This document shows, one piece after another, positions 35,301 through 43,177 of a stretch of DNA of 64,000 nucleotides. The stretch's first letter is position 1. Each line of letters starts with the position of its first letter. Source of the stretch: Paenibacillus sp. LHD-117 (GTDB lineage Bacteria; Bacillota; Bacilli; Paenibacillales; Paenibacillaceae). The translations under genes were made by a program, and so were the position numbers. Under the pieces are notes generated by a model. That model was not told the DNA's origin and did no database searches. It saw nothing but the letters and a program-made list of their open reading frames with translations. Location of the stretch: positions 81,861 through 145,860 of the forward strand of contig NZ_JAVFVT010000015.1 in assembly GCF_030929555.1 (NCBI RefSeq). Direction: 5' to 3'.

Positions 35301-37121
35301 CGGATTCACCGCGACAGCTACAGGATAGTTTCCTGCCGCTACCGTCGTCGTCGTGTTGCTCGCGCCGTCAATGACCGTCACGTTGGCGCTGTTACTATTA
35401 GCCACATAGATTTTGTTCGTAACCGGATTCACCGCGACAGCTGCAGCAGCATTGGTTCCCGTAGCTACCGTCGTCGTCGTGTTGCTCGCGCCGTCAATGA
35501 CCGTCACGCTGGCGCTGTTGCTATTGGCCACATAGATTTTGTTCGTCACCGGATTCGCAGTGATCGCAGTTGGATAGCTTCCCACCGCTACCGTCGTCGT
35601 CGTGTTGCTCGCGCCGTCAATGATCGTTACGTTGTGGCTGTCATAATTGGCGACATAAATTTTGTTCGTCACCGGATTCACCGCGACTGAAATTGGATAG
35701 TTTCCTGCCGCCACCGTCGTCGTCGTGTTGCTCGCGCCGTCAATGACCGTCACGTTGGCACTGTTATAATTGGCCACATAGATTTTGTTCGTCACCGGAT
35801 TCACCGCGACTGCCCAAGGAAAGTTTCCCGCCTCTACCGTCGTCGTCGTGTTGTTCGCGCCGTCAATGACCGTCACGTTGTTGCTGTTACTATTGGCCAC
35901 ATAGATTTTGTTTGTAACCGGATTCACCTCGACAGCTGCAGGATTGGTTTTCGCCGCTATCGTCGTCGTTGTGTTGCTCGCACCGTCAATGACCGTCACG
36001 TTGTTGCTGTTACTATTGGCCACATAGATTTTGTTTGTAACCGGATTCACCGCGACAGCTACAGAATAGTTTCCTGCCGCTACCGTCGTCGTCGTGTTGC
36101 TCGCGCCGTCAATGACCGTCACGTTGGCGCTGTTACTATTAGCCACATAGATTTTGTTCGTAACCGGATTCACCGCGACAGCTGCAGCAGCATTGGCTCC
36201 CGTAGCTACCGTCGTCGTCGTGTTGCTCGCGCCGTCAATGACCGTCACGCTGGCGCTGTTGCTATTGGCCACATAGATTTTGTTCGTCACCGGATTCGCA
36301 GTGATTGCAGTTGGATAGCTTCCCACCGCTACCGTCGTCGTCGTGTTGCTCGGGCCGTCAATGATCGTTACGTTGTGGCTGTCATAATTGGCGACATAAA
36401 TTTTGTTCGTCACCGAATTCACCGCGACTGAAATTGGATAGTTTCCTGCCGCTGCCGTCGTCGTCGTGTTGCTCGCGCCGTCAATGACCGTCACGTTAGC
36501 GCTGTTATAATTGGCCACATAGATTTTGTTCGTCACCGGATTCACCGCGACTGAAATTGGATAGTTTCCCGCCTCTACCGTCGTCGTCGTATTGTTCCCG
36601 CCGTCAATGACTGTCACGTTGGCGCTGTTACTATTGGCCACATAGATTTTGTTCGTCACCGTATTCACCGCGATTGCTGCAGGATTGGTTCCCGCGGCTA
36701 CCGTCGTCGTCATGTTGCTCGCGCCGTCAATGACCGTCACGTTATTGCTGTTATTATTGGCCACATAGATTTTGTTCGTAACCGGATTCACCGTGATTGC
36801 CTGAGGCTTGGTTCCCGTTGCTACTGTCGTCGTTATGTTGCTCGCGCCGTCAATGACCGTCACGTTGTTGCTGTTCATATTGGCGACATAGATTTTGTTC
36901 GTAACCGGATTCACCGCGACTGCCCAAGGACTCGTTCCCGTCGCCACGGCATTCAAACTCGAATCTGCCGAAACCGCTTGAGGCGCCAAATGAAACGTAG
37001 CAATCAGAAGAGAGACTGCCAAAATCGATTTAAGCAAATAAGTAGAACTGCTTCTGAGTTTATTCACCATAATGCTCCGATAAGTCCGATTTAGTTCTGT
37101 TTTCATTAGTTTGCTGCTCAT
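32301..37121 (-). CDS. Giant SLH-anchored surface protein with YVTN and X2-like repeats
   Basis: Secreted protein of 1606 aa. After a basic start and a hydrophobic signal core (LLKSILAVSLLIATF) it has 16 YVTN-type repeats of about 41 residues (core NPVTNKIYVANSNSNNVTVI, residues 55-715), which should fold into beta-propellers. A linking domain (715-810) is followed by four nearly identical X2/Ig-like repeats of 96 residues (816-1195; ISPASASFDKYAGAAGN), a domain near 1200-1420 and three SLH repeats (from 1424) that bind cell wall polymer. GAAGGG touches the ATG at 37121; ATGs at 37106 and 37070 are alternatives. The repeats make adhesion or cell-surface binding likely, but the ligand is unknown. 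An IS element ends only about 75 bases upstream. Confidence 0.9.
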   Translation of the reverse strand: MSSKLMKTELNRTYRSIMVNKLRSSSTYLLKSILAVSLLIATFHLAPQAVSADSSLNAVATGTSPWAVAVNPVTNKIYVANMNSNNVTVIDGASNITTTVATGTKPQAITVNPVTNKIYVANNNSNNVTVIDGASNMTTTVAAGTNPAAIAVNTVTNKIYVANSNSANVTVIDGGNNTTTTVEAGNYPISVAVNPVTNKIYVANYNSANVTVIDGASNTTTTAAAGNYPISVAVNSVTNKIYVANYDSHNVTIIDGPSNTTTTVAVGSYPTAITANPVTNKIYVANSNSASVTVIDGASNTTTTVATGANAAAAVAVNPVTNKIYVANSNSANVTVIDGASNTTTTVAAGNYSVAVAVNPVTNKIYVANSNSNNVTVIDGASNTTTTIAAKTNPAAVEVNPVTNKIYVANSNSNNVTVIDGANNTTTTVEAGNFPWAVAVNPVTNKIYVANYNSANVTVIDGASNTTTTVAAGNYPISVAVNPVTNKIYVANYDSHNVTIIDGASNTTTTVAVGSYPTAITANPVTNKIYVANSNSASVTVIDGASNTTTTVATGTNAAAAVAVNPVTNKIYVANSNSANVTVIDGASNTTTTVAAGNYPVAVAVNPVTNKIYVANSNSNNVTVIDGASNTTTTIAAGSNPWAVEMNPVTNKIYVANSNSNNVTVIDGASNTTTVAAGTRPMAVAVNPVTNKIFVANSNSANVTVIDGAGRTMNPLQVGVMPLPGNIAYGTDEIFTFQVSNAYSPYASVVHGVYFQLDTTEGTWVRANPSGGDWTGMVSSITYGQHELYVLALEAQEVVVPAGVAAYSFTVLPDYTISPASASFDKYAGAAGNADVSTTLTLNGNTLTSIANGATTLAQGTDYTVSGSTVTINKAYLAAQPVGTTSLTFTFSSGAAQTLAITVSDTTPQTSTISPASASFDKYAGAAGNADVSTTLTLNGNTLTSIANGATPLAQGTDYTVSGSTVTINKAYLAAQPVGTTSLTFTFSGGAAQTLAIMVSDTTPQTSTISPTSASFDKYAGAAGNADVSTTLTLNGNTLTSIANGATPLAQGTDYTVSGSTVTINKAYLAAQPVGTTSLTFTFSSGAAQTLAITVSDTTPQTSTISPTSASFDKYAGAAGNADVSTTLTLNGNTLTSIANGATTLAQGTDYSVSGSTVTINKAYLAAQPVGTTSLTFTFSGGAAQTLAITVSDTTPAVSNSGSGSTPAVINPVIDINGSAVDPDSVDTTKPSVVLEVSPKDGVAYVSIPASILTGFAGKNADFFIEIKTHYGSYQVPVNIASLIPGLQELLDANNIKAEDVSFKITMTDKSGNKDIQAAFKNSVPNGIVKGAIVDFHIVIINTKTGKTIGSADRFSKSLTRVIPMPKDRSSVPVQWGAFRYNEMTKKFEFVPARMVQIDGVWYALIASNSNSVYVVAENAVNFTDVLKHWGKSYVDLAAAKGLVDGVGGGKYDPNRTITRAEFTAMLVRSLGRGTSIGNTSSYDDVKSGAWYFEEVAKAKELGLLNFVSGNSFKPDQPLTREEMASMLAAVIALEKLPMSKEFVSLDGYKDIGSVNAAYLEDVRLMVKLNIMTGTDTNTFSPKGETTRAQAAVVFIRMLQAFGMTD
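33535..34680 (-). repeat. Four tandem 288-bp repeats (X2-like domains)
   Basis: Four in-frame copies with a period of 288 bp and very few base differences, for example ATCGTGCTCGTTTGCGGCGT at the borders. Such identity points to recent expansion or to gene conversion. On the opposite strand the repeats create a long Arg-rich open frame (33819-34688) that is an artefact. Confidence 0.9.
35000..36950 (-). repeat. YVTN repeat tract with a six-unit higher-order repeat
   Basis: Sixteen units of about 123 bp with the shared core CACATAGATTTTGTTCGT (plus strand). Units 4-9 and 10-15 follow the same order of variable tetrads (YNSAN, YDSHN, SNSAS, SNSAN, SNSNN, SNSNN) with an offset of 741 bp (compare 35561 and 36302). 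So a block of six units was duplicated as one piece. Confidence 0.85.
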
Positions 37122-37198
37122 CCCTTCACTTTTGATCTTCTTGCTCCTTGAGATTTTCTCCCAAGTAAATCTTTCCTTCCAGTTACATGCGAGTCAAT

Positions 37199-37361
37199 GA
37201 CCCCCACTTAACTATCGTTTGAAGTGGGAGCTTGTAACGACCCGATCGTACAAACGTCTCTACGACTCCGATCTTTTGGCGTTCCAAAGAACGTGGTGTT
37301 ACATCCTCGGTTAAGCATACGCCTACCGATGAGCAGACTGACAGCTACCCTGCAAGCCTAG
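37199..37361 (-). ncRNA. Putative omega RNA (TnpB guide scaffold)
   Basis: In IS605-family elements the guide RNA of TnpB comes from the tnpB 3' end and right end of the element. The 163 bases after the tnpB stop are non-coding and structured: CACGTTCTTTGGAACG (hairpin near 37280) and the terminal stem CCCACTT/AAGTGGG. The guide would be read from the flank beyond the right end (37199 downward). Assignment by position and family knowledge. Confidence 0.55.
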
Positions 37362-38414
37362 TCATGCTAAGCCTGCACCTTCAAGAAGGTACTCTTTTCC
37401 CTTCAGACAGAGATTCATCGCACCGATCCGGTCATCATTACTTTCATAGCCACAGGCCAGGCAACGGAATCGATGCCCCCGTTTATCCCGATTTCCTTTT
37501 GCCGTATGGCCGCATACCGGACAGGCTTGCGAGGTGTGCTTGGGATCTACGGCAATGGTCATCGCCTTCGCAAGCTGCGACTTGTACGTCACCATCTCGC
37601 GAAGCTGGCGGAACGCCCACGATACCGTTACATATCGATGTTTTCGCCTGACCTTTTCCGTTGCACCCCGAATCCCTGTCAAATCCTCCAGTACAAACAA
37701 TGTATTCGCCCCATATCGGGTCACGAGTGCCCTACTAACTTGATGATTCACATCAGTCATCCAGCGGTTTTCTCGTTCTCCGATTTGCTTCAGCCTGCGA
37801 CGGGACGACGGCGTTTGTTTGCGTTGCAGCTCTGAACGCAACCTTTTGTAGTTCGCTCGTTTTTGTTTGAGCTCCCTTCCTCGAAAGAATACGGTTTTGC
37901 CATCACTGTCATACGCGGTGGCTACAAAGTTGATGCCCAGATCAACGCCCACGACTTGTTCGATCTCCGTCCGCTCAGGGACAGCTATTTCTTTCGACAC
38001 GGGAATATGCAAATACCACTTCCGCTTTTTACAGACCAGCTTAGCTGTCCCGAATGTCCAAGAACCGTCGAAATAAGCTTCCATTCCTTTCGCTTCGAAA
38101 GGGACTTTGATACGGCCCTGCAGCGTATTGACGGAGAACAGTTGAGCGCCCAGGTTCAACGAATAATCCCGATGCCAGACCAGATCATATTCCGGCTTCT
38201 TAAAGCGTACCAACGTCCAGGCATGGCCGTTACTCCGGAGGGTCTTGTATCTGGCAATCGCGGTTTTCATCACCGACTGGGCCATTTGAGAGCGCAGCCC
38301 CAGCGTGCTGCGAAGGGAATGATACGTCATTCGGTGCAGGGCAGACTGCCCGAGCTCTCTCGTATCGAACACAAGGGCAGAGACAAAATTGCAGCCTTTC
38401 CGAAAAGCGGTCAT
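37362..38414 (-). CDS. tnpB: TnpB RNA-guided nuclease (IS605 OrfB)
   Basis: Protein of 350 aa from the first ATG. RuvC-like residues are intact: Asp in VVGVDLGINFVATAY (near 152), Glu in FVLEDLTGIRG (near 243) and Asp in ESNDDRIGAMN (near 333), together with a zinc finger with CPVC and CLAC between the last two. The conserved N terminus continues upstream in frame without ATG, GTG or TTG: VTVTAKIKIKPSESQIEALY. AAAGGGGG lies 7 bases before an ACG at 38486, exactly where a start ATG is expected, so the start codon seems to have mutated (T to C). Either ACG is used weakly or a 24-residue shorter protein is made. It is an ancestor-type relative of Cas12. Confidence 0.88.
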   Translation of the reverse strand: MTAFRKGCNFVSALVFDTRELGQSALHRMTYHSLRSTLGLRSQMAQSVMKTAIARYKTLRSNGHAWTLVRFKKPEYDLVWHRDYSLNLGAQLFSVNTLQGRIKVPFEAKGMEAYFDGSWTFGTAKLVCKKRKWYLHIPVSKEIAVPERTEIEQVVGVDLGINFVATAYDSDGKTVFFRGRELKQKRANYKRLRSELQRKQTPSSRRRLKQIGERENRWMTDVNHQVSRALVTRYGANTLFVLEDLTGIRGATEKVRRKHRYVTVSWAFRQLREMVTYKSQLAKAMTIAVDPKHTSQACPVCGHTAKGNRDKRGHRFRCLACGYESNDDRIGAMNLCLKGKEYLLEGAGLA

Positions 38415-38647
38415 CGTCTGATACAGCGCCTCGATTTGGCTTTCTGACGGTTTTATTTTTATTTTTGCCGTTACAGTTACGATCGTATGTTCGCCCCCTT
38501 TCTATCCTTATTTTAGCATAGTAGGGAGAACAAAAACATACAAATTCTCATTCAGGCTAACGCCTGACGCCCATTCCTCCCCCGCTTACAGAAGACGGGA
38601 GTATCCTGGGCGATTGTGATGAATATCAGCAATCATGCACTAGACTA

Positions 38648-41600
38648 TCAAACAATTCTTACGCGAGCTCCTTCTTTTAGTGTTTGCACTACATTCACGA
38701 TATCATCAACCGTATCTTCATCAAACAATCCATAAACGCCTTCTTGATGGAGTGAGACAAACGGTTGATCGAGAAGCTTGCCCGGTTCCAAAATTCCATT
38801 CACCGTCAAGTAATCGATGATCATATTGATAAAATTGATTTGATTGGCGTTTAGATTGGTTCGCTGCAGCAAATTAGCAAAGGCATCCTGTGCTGCAGAA
38901 CGATCTAAACCGAGCAAGCTACGAACGAATACCCCAAATGAATTTTCATTCTCAGAAACAAATTGCTTATTGAACTGCTCTCTAGTGCCAACTTGTTCTT
39001 TCTCCAACATTTCCGCAAACGCCTCAATGTCCAAAGGTGTAATTTCCTTATTCCGTCGAATTCTTTGAATGGCGATATGATCTTGATGTTTACGAATATA
39101 ATCACTGATATGGCTCTTGTAATCCGTAAAGTCTCCGAATGATGGGAGCTCGCCATCAAAGTCGATATCCTTGATCAGTTCATCCACGAAATTCGTATGC
39201 ACGATGATCTTCTCATCTTTATCCAGCAGTCGGATAAGCTCACGGATCACTTTACGAATTTCATGAAGCTCAATTGCGGAAGTTCTTTCGAAAAAACGAA
39301 TATCCATAATACCCCGAAGCATTTCCGCATGTTGTGCAACTTGTTGAACACCTACTCTTTTCTTATAGATCTTTGCGGCGATTTCTTGCAATTGCTTTTT
39401 CCTAGCGTCAGTTCCAGTAATCACGGTAATTCCAAGCAAAGCCCTCTGCAACCTTACATGCAACAAATCGACTCGTTTTTTATCCTCCGGCTCCGAGTCG
39501 TATACCTGTTTGGCGAAGTCTCCCGTCAACAGATTCACGTCTGTCTCCTCAAGCCATTCCCAATTCTCTTGTTTACGGAACTTCAATAGGATTGGAATGA
39601 ACGGACGAATTGCAAAATGATGCTCATCCATACCGCTTAGCTGCCTAGTCAGCGTATCAATAATTTCATGATGTATCGTTTTGTAAGCATCCCCTGATGC
39701 ATTCAACTCTCTAACTAAATGAACACGCTCCGTGAATAGCTGCCCAGTAATATGAAGAGGTGTCGGCTTAGGATCTTCCTTCCTTCCGAACTTAAAATAT
39801 TCTACATTACCGCATAAATCAAATAGTAGAGCATGGGTTTTATGCTGCCCGGATCCGAACAAGTCCTCGCACAGACGTGTCCCTCTCCCGATCATCTGCC
39901 AAAACTTCGAAAGCGAAAGAACCGGTTTAAAAACAACAAGATTGACCACTTCCGGAACATCGATACCGGTATCAAGCATATCAACGGATACCGCAATATG
40001 AGGCTCCTTATCGCTTTGTTTGAAACTTTTAATGAGCGCCTGCGGGTTCGTGACCCCGTAGTGAATCTCTGTTGCAAACTTCCCTTTGAGGTGAGGCACC
40101 ATGGAATCGAATACTTCAACAATTAATTCCGCGTGCTCCTTATTCCGAGCAAAGATTATCGTTTTTCCAAGTCTGTCTCCGCCTTTAACCTTAATCCCAT
40201 GCTCCATCACTTTCTCGAGAGCTTGCCTGATTGTATCTCTGTTATATAAAAATTGATTAAGATGTTGAGATTCTACCTTTTCGGATTTTTTATGAGGTAA
40301 TACTTTAGCATCGTATTCTGCCTGCTCTTCCTGCAACAACTCATTCCGATTAACCCCTTCATGCATGAACTTATAGAAAATCGAAACCGGTTTAACTGGC
40401 ACTAAATTGTTATCCTCAATCGCTTGATTATATTCGTAAGCGAAGGTCGGTACATTTTGCTTTAATCCAAAGAAGTTGTATGTATCATGATCGACGTCAC
40501 TCTTCGGCGTAGCCGTAAGCCCCAGTAGAAGCGAGTCAAAATATTGAAATAAAAGTCCGAATTTGTTATAGATAGAGCGATGTGCTTCATCAATTATGAT
40601 GAGGTCATAAAAACCAGGAGAATATTTAGGTCTTTGGCCTGGCTCAATAAAACCCATCATTGTCTGATATGTTGAAAAATAAATCCGAGCTGTAGGGTCT
40701 TCCTTATCCTCCAGTAGATTGCAAGTCGTTGCGCTAGGGAGATGCTTCTTAAATTCCTCGCAAGCTTGGCTTACAAGTTCTTTGCGATCAGCCAAGAATA
40801 ATACGTTCTTCGCCCAACCTGCCCGTTGCAAGAAATCGACAAAAGCAATCGCAGTCCGTGTCTTGCCAGTACCTGTTGCCATAACAAGAAGAGCGCGGCG
40901 ATGACCTTGTTCGTACGTTTCAGCTACTCTCGTAATCGCTTCGATCTGATAAACACGACCTGCGATCATCGCATTTGGCTTATACTCAGCGGTATTTTTA
41001 CGCTCTGACCGCTTTTGAATGGCCCATTCGAGATCTGCCTTGGAGAAGAACGATGATACCTGCCGCTCGGGATAGAACACATCATCCCACATCCAAGTTT
41101 CATAACCATTCGTATAAAATATGACCGGACGCTGACCATATTGGTTCTCCAGCAGATCGGCGTATTGTATAGCCTGGTGTTTCCCTTCTTTGGCGCTGCG
41201 CGTTGTTTTCTTTACCTCGATGACTGCAAGAGGCAGTTCACTGTCAGACCATAGCACATAATCGCAATAACCAATCCCCGTGCGATTAGGCATACCTTCG
41301 ACTTGAAATTCGCGAACATCCGTGCCATGAGGATTCCAACCGGCATCACGTAGCATGACATCTATGATTAGCTGGCGAGTACGTGCTTCGGTCTCTGGCG
41401 TTAATTCAAAGCGAGGATTGTTGCTTCTTGCTGACAGCTCTTCAATCTTTTTCTTTAGTTTTGCATTTTCCTCTTCGATCTCTTGAATCCGCGCATCCTT
41501 CTCTTGGATGTGCTTTTCTAAGCGTTGCAAATCTTCTATTGTTTCCGACACCTTATGAGAAGTTGTCGGAATAAGCTCCTGATCAAAGATCAGATTGTTC

Positions 41601-41995
41601 AGCGGCTCATCGAGGTAATAGTCCTGCAGCCAGTTCAAGAATAAAAATAGATGTTCAAAAATAAGCAACGCGTTGTCCTTTGTAACCGGATCGCCGTGAA
41701 CTGCCATGTTACCTAACTTCACAATGAGTTTAACTGGCTGAAATAAACTCGGTTGGAGTGTCTCTAAAAACGGTTTAGCATGGATCAGATCGCTTAACGT
41801 AACCTTGTCTTTGTCCGGAAGCTCCAAATAACCATCGTGGCTATACATCCAGCGAACTGCCCGCTCCAGTGACGCGCGGCAGTAAAACAGTGATGTACGA
41901 GGATTGGCGAAGACATTCGTCTCCGCCTCAGATGCATATTCATGAAGAGCGCTCCATTGGGGATGCGCTTTTAGAAAATCAACGTTTAAGGGCAT
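38648..41995 (-). CDS. hsdR: Type I restriction enzyme, R subunit
   Basis: Motor/nuclease subunit of about 1115 aa. The N terminus (residues 1-150) resembles DUF4145, a coiled coil follows (150-195), then the HSDR_N nuclease domain with LPLAVIEVKKTTRS (PD-(D/E)xK Glu and Lys) near 265-275. The superfamily 2 helicase has ATGTGKTRTA, IIDEAHRSIY, LTATPKS and GRGTRL. An EcoEI-type C-terminal domain follows. AAAGGTGG fits the ATG at 41995 best; GTG 42016 and ATG 42001 are in frame before it. It overlaps the end of hsdS by 17 bases. With HsdM and HsdS it would cut foreign DNA after translocation. Without a working HsdS it should be inactive. Confidence 0.95.
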   Translation of the reverse strand: MPLNVDFLKAHPQWSALHEYASEAETNVFANPRTSLFYCRASLERAVRWMYSHDGYLELPDKDKVTLSDLIHAKPFLETLQPSLFQPVKLIVKLGNMAVHGDPVTKDNALLIFEHLFLFLNWLQDYYLDEPLNNLIFDQELIPTTSHKVSETIEDLQRLEKHIQEKDARIQEIEEENAKLKKKIEELSARSNNPRFELTPETEARTRQLIIDVMLRDAGWNPHGTDVREFQVEGMPNRTGIGYCDYVLWSDSELPLAVIEVKKTTRSAKEGKHQAIQYADLLENQYGQRPVIFYTNGYETWMWDDVFYPERQVSSFFSKADLEWAIQKRSERKNTAEYKPNAMIAGRVYQIEAITRVAETYEQGHRRALLVMATGTGKTRTAIAFVDFLQRAGWAKNVLFLADRKELVSQACEEFKKHLPSATTCNLLEDKEDPTARIYFSTYQTMMGFIEPGQRPKYSPGFYDLIIIDEAHRSIYNKFGLLFQYFDSLLLGLTATPKSDVDHDTYNFFGLKQNVPTFAYEYNQAIEDNNLVPVKPVSIFYKFMHEGVNRNELLQEEQAEYDAKVLPHKKSEKVESQHLNQFLYNRDTIRQALEKVMEHGIKVKGGDRLGKTIIFARNKEHAELIVEVFDSMVPHLKGKFATEIHYGVTNPQALIKSFKQSDKEPHIAVSVDMLDTGIDVPEVVNLVVFKPVLSLSKFWQMIGRGTRLCEDLFGSGQHKTHALLFDLCGNVEYFKFGRKEDPKPTPLHITGQLFTERVHLVRELNASGDAYKTIHHEIIDTLTRQLSGMDEHHFAIRPFIPILLKFRKQENWEWLEETDVNLLTGDFAKQVYDSEPEDKKRVDLLHVRLQRALLGITVITGTDARKKQLQEIAAKIYKKRVGVQQVAQHAEMLRGIMDIRFFERTSAIELHEIRKVIRELIRLLDKDEKIIVHTNFVDELIKDIDFDGELPSFGDFTDYKSHISDYIRKHQDHIAIQRIRRNKEITPLDIEAFAEMLEKEQVGTREQFNKQFVSENENSFGVFVRSLLGLDRSAAQDAFANLLQRTNLNANQINFINMIIDYLTVNGILEPGKLLDQPFVSLHQEGVYGLFDEDTVDDIVNVVQTLKEGARVRIV

Positions 41996-43177
41996 ATTCA
42001 TCCACCTTTGATTCACGGAATTGTAGTCGTCCGGTAAACGCTTGGTGTAGGAGGGCTTGGAAGTTTTCTTCGAGTTTGGTTAGTTGACTTATCATAAATT
42101 CCTTTTCTTGTTCAATTGTTTTAGCAAGATTAGAAAAAGCCATTTGTTTATCCAATGGCGGAACAGGAATTGATATTCCTTTAATATCTGTAGCTGTAAT
42201 GTTTTTCTTAGCTGTTCTCTTTACGTGGCTATTAAGCTCACTTTGACCAGTTGTAGACGTTAAAAAGAAAAATAAATAAAATGGAGTTACAATATTTGTA
42301 TTTGCTTTGAATCGCAAAACATTCGGACTAATATTCGCATTTACTAAATTTTCCGAGTTTACTAAGGCAATTTTTTTAGCTGTGGATCCATCACCTCTTA
42401 CAGCCATTACAATATCATTCAACTCAATTATTGTTCTTGGATAGTCCATACTCACTTCTTCATCAATAAAGACATAGTTATTCAATTCTGGATCAACAAC
42501 TCCAGAACTTAATATGTTTCCAATTCTTATCACCGGAATACCAGATGGTTTATATTCCAAACCATAAAAAGTCGGATATCTATATATTTCAGAACAAACA
42601 TCATCTAGTTTTAATTTTTTCCATTGATTATCTGGATTTTCAACAAACATCTCCACGAATATTGATTTAATTAATTCATCCAGCTTGACAATAGCTTCTT
42701 TCCGCTTTTGAATCAGGGATTCCGCTTCTGCTAAAGCTGAAACAATTTTTTGTTGAATTTCTGGTACAGGCAGTTCAATGTCAAGTTCCGCCAGTACATC
42801 AATACTTATCCCCTTTACCGTGGCACCTTTACCATATGATTCAATTAACTTTTCATTGCTCTTTAAAAAGTAAAATAAGTATTTTGTTTTTAATTGAGTA
42901 CTATCCTTTTTAAATCTTGATTTATTGCTACATCAATTTGATTGATAGCCACTTTTCCCAAAGCCATACGAGTAGGAATAATAACATTATTTTTTGGTAT
43001 AAGCCTTGATGCTGAGTTTTTTAAGCCATGCTCTGTAATAGTCTCCTGTGATGAAGTAATGTTAGTAGTATTGAAGTCCTTAACTGAAATCCATGGAATT
43101 TCTCCATTCCAAAACTCACTTTTTTCTCTACTAGGTGTACCTCCGCCAACAATGCCAACTAAATCCCCAAGTTTCAC
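41979..43177 (-). pseudogene. hsdS: Type I specificity subunit HsdS, interrupted by a -1 frameshift
   Basis: DNA-recognition subunit, about 399 aa if read through. The first part (GTG at 43177, coupled as GTGA with the hsdM stop) gives MKLGDLVGIVGGGTPSREKS to INQDLKR and stops at 42890. The rest runs in the -1 frame from 42908 to 41979: KDSTQLKTKYLFYFLKSNEK, LPVPEIQQKIVSALAEAESL (first conserved helix), then the second target-recognition domain and PVPPLDKQMAFSNLAK. The break lies at TTTAAAA (42914-42908), in phase as T TTA AAA, a slippery heptamer, within an A5 run. Slippage by one base restores the whole protein. It may be a mutation, a sequencing error, phase variation or recoding. Confidence 0.85.
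42908..42914 (-). promoter_or_regulatory. Slippery heptamer in hsdS
   Basis: T TTA AAA in zero-frame phase, matching X XXY YYZ. A -1 shift gives AAG GAT AGT ACT after it and leads into the intact second part of HsdS. Confidence 0.5.

Larger units (their letters stand above)
37193..38640 (-). mobile_element. IS200/IS605-family element, IS1341-type (tnpB only)
   Basis: The element holds only tnpB; no Y1 transposase (tnpA) gene is present, so it depends on a TnpA in trans. The right end has the subterminal hairpin CCCACTT/AAGTGGG (37203-37228) and ends at TCAATGAC (37193-37200). The left end lies between 38520 and 38640, where further hairpins occur (for example CCCGC/GACGGG near 38582-38600). 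The exact left border cannot be set. It sits between the surface-protein gene and the restriction locus. Confidence 0.75.

Noticed and set aside
34971..35690. Plus-strand frame rich in Arg, His and Val opposite the YVTN repeats
   Set aside because: Repetitive antisense frame without ribosome site; explained by the repeat unit of the surface-protein gene.
33535..36950. CRISPR array
   Set aside because: The repeats are in-frame protein repeats of 123 and 288 bp without unique spacers of constant length.
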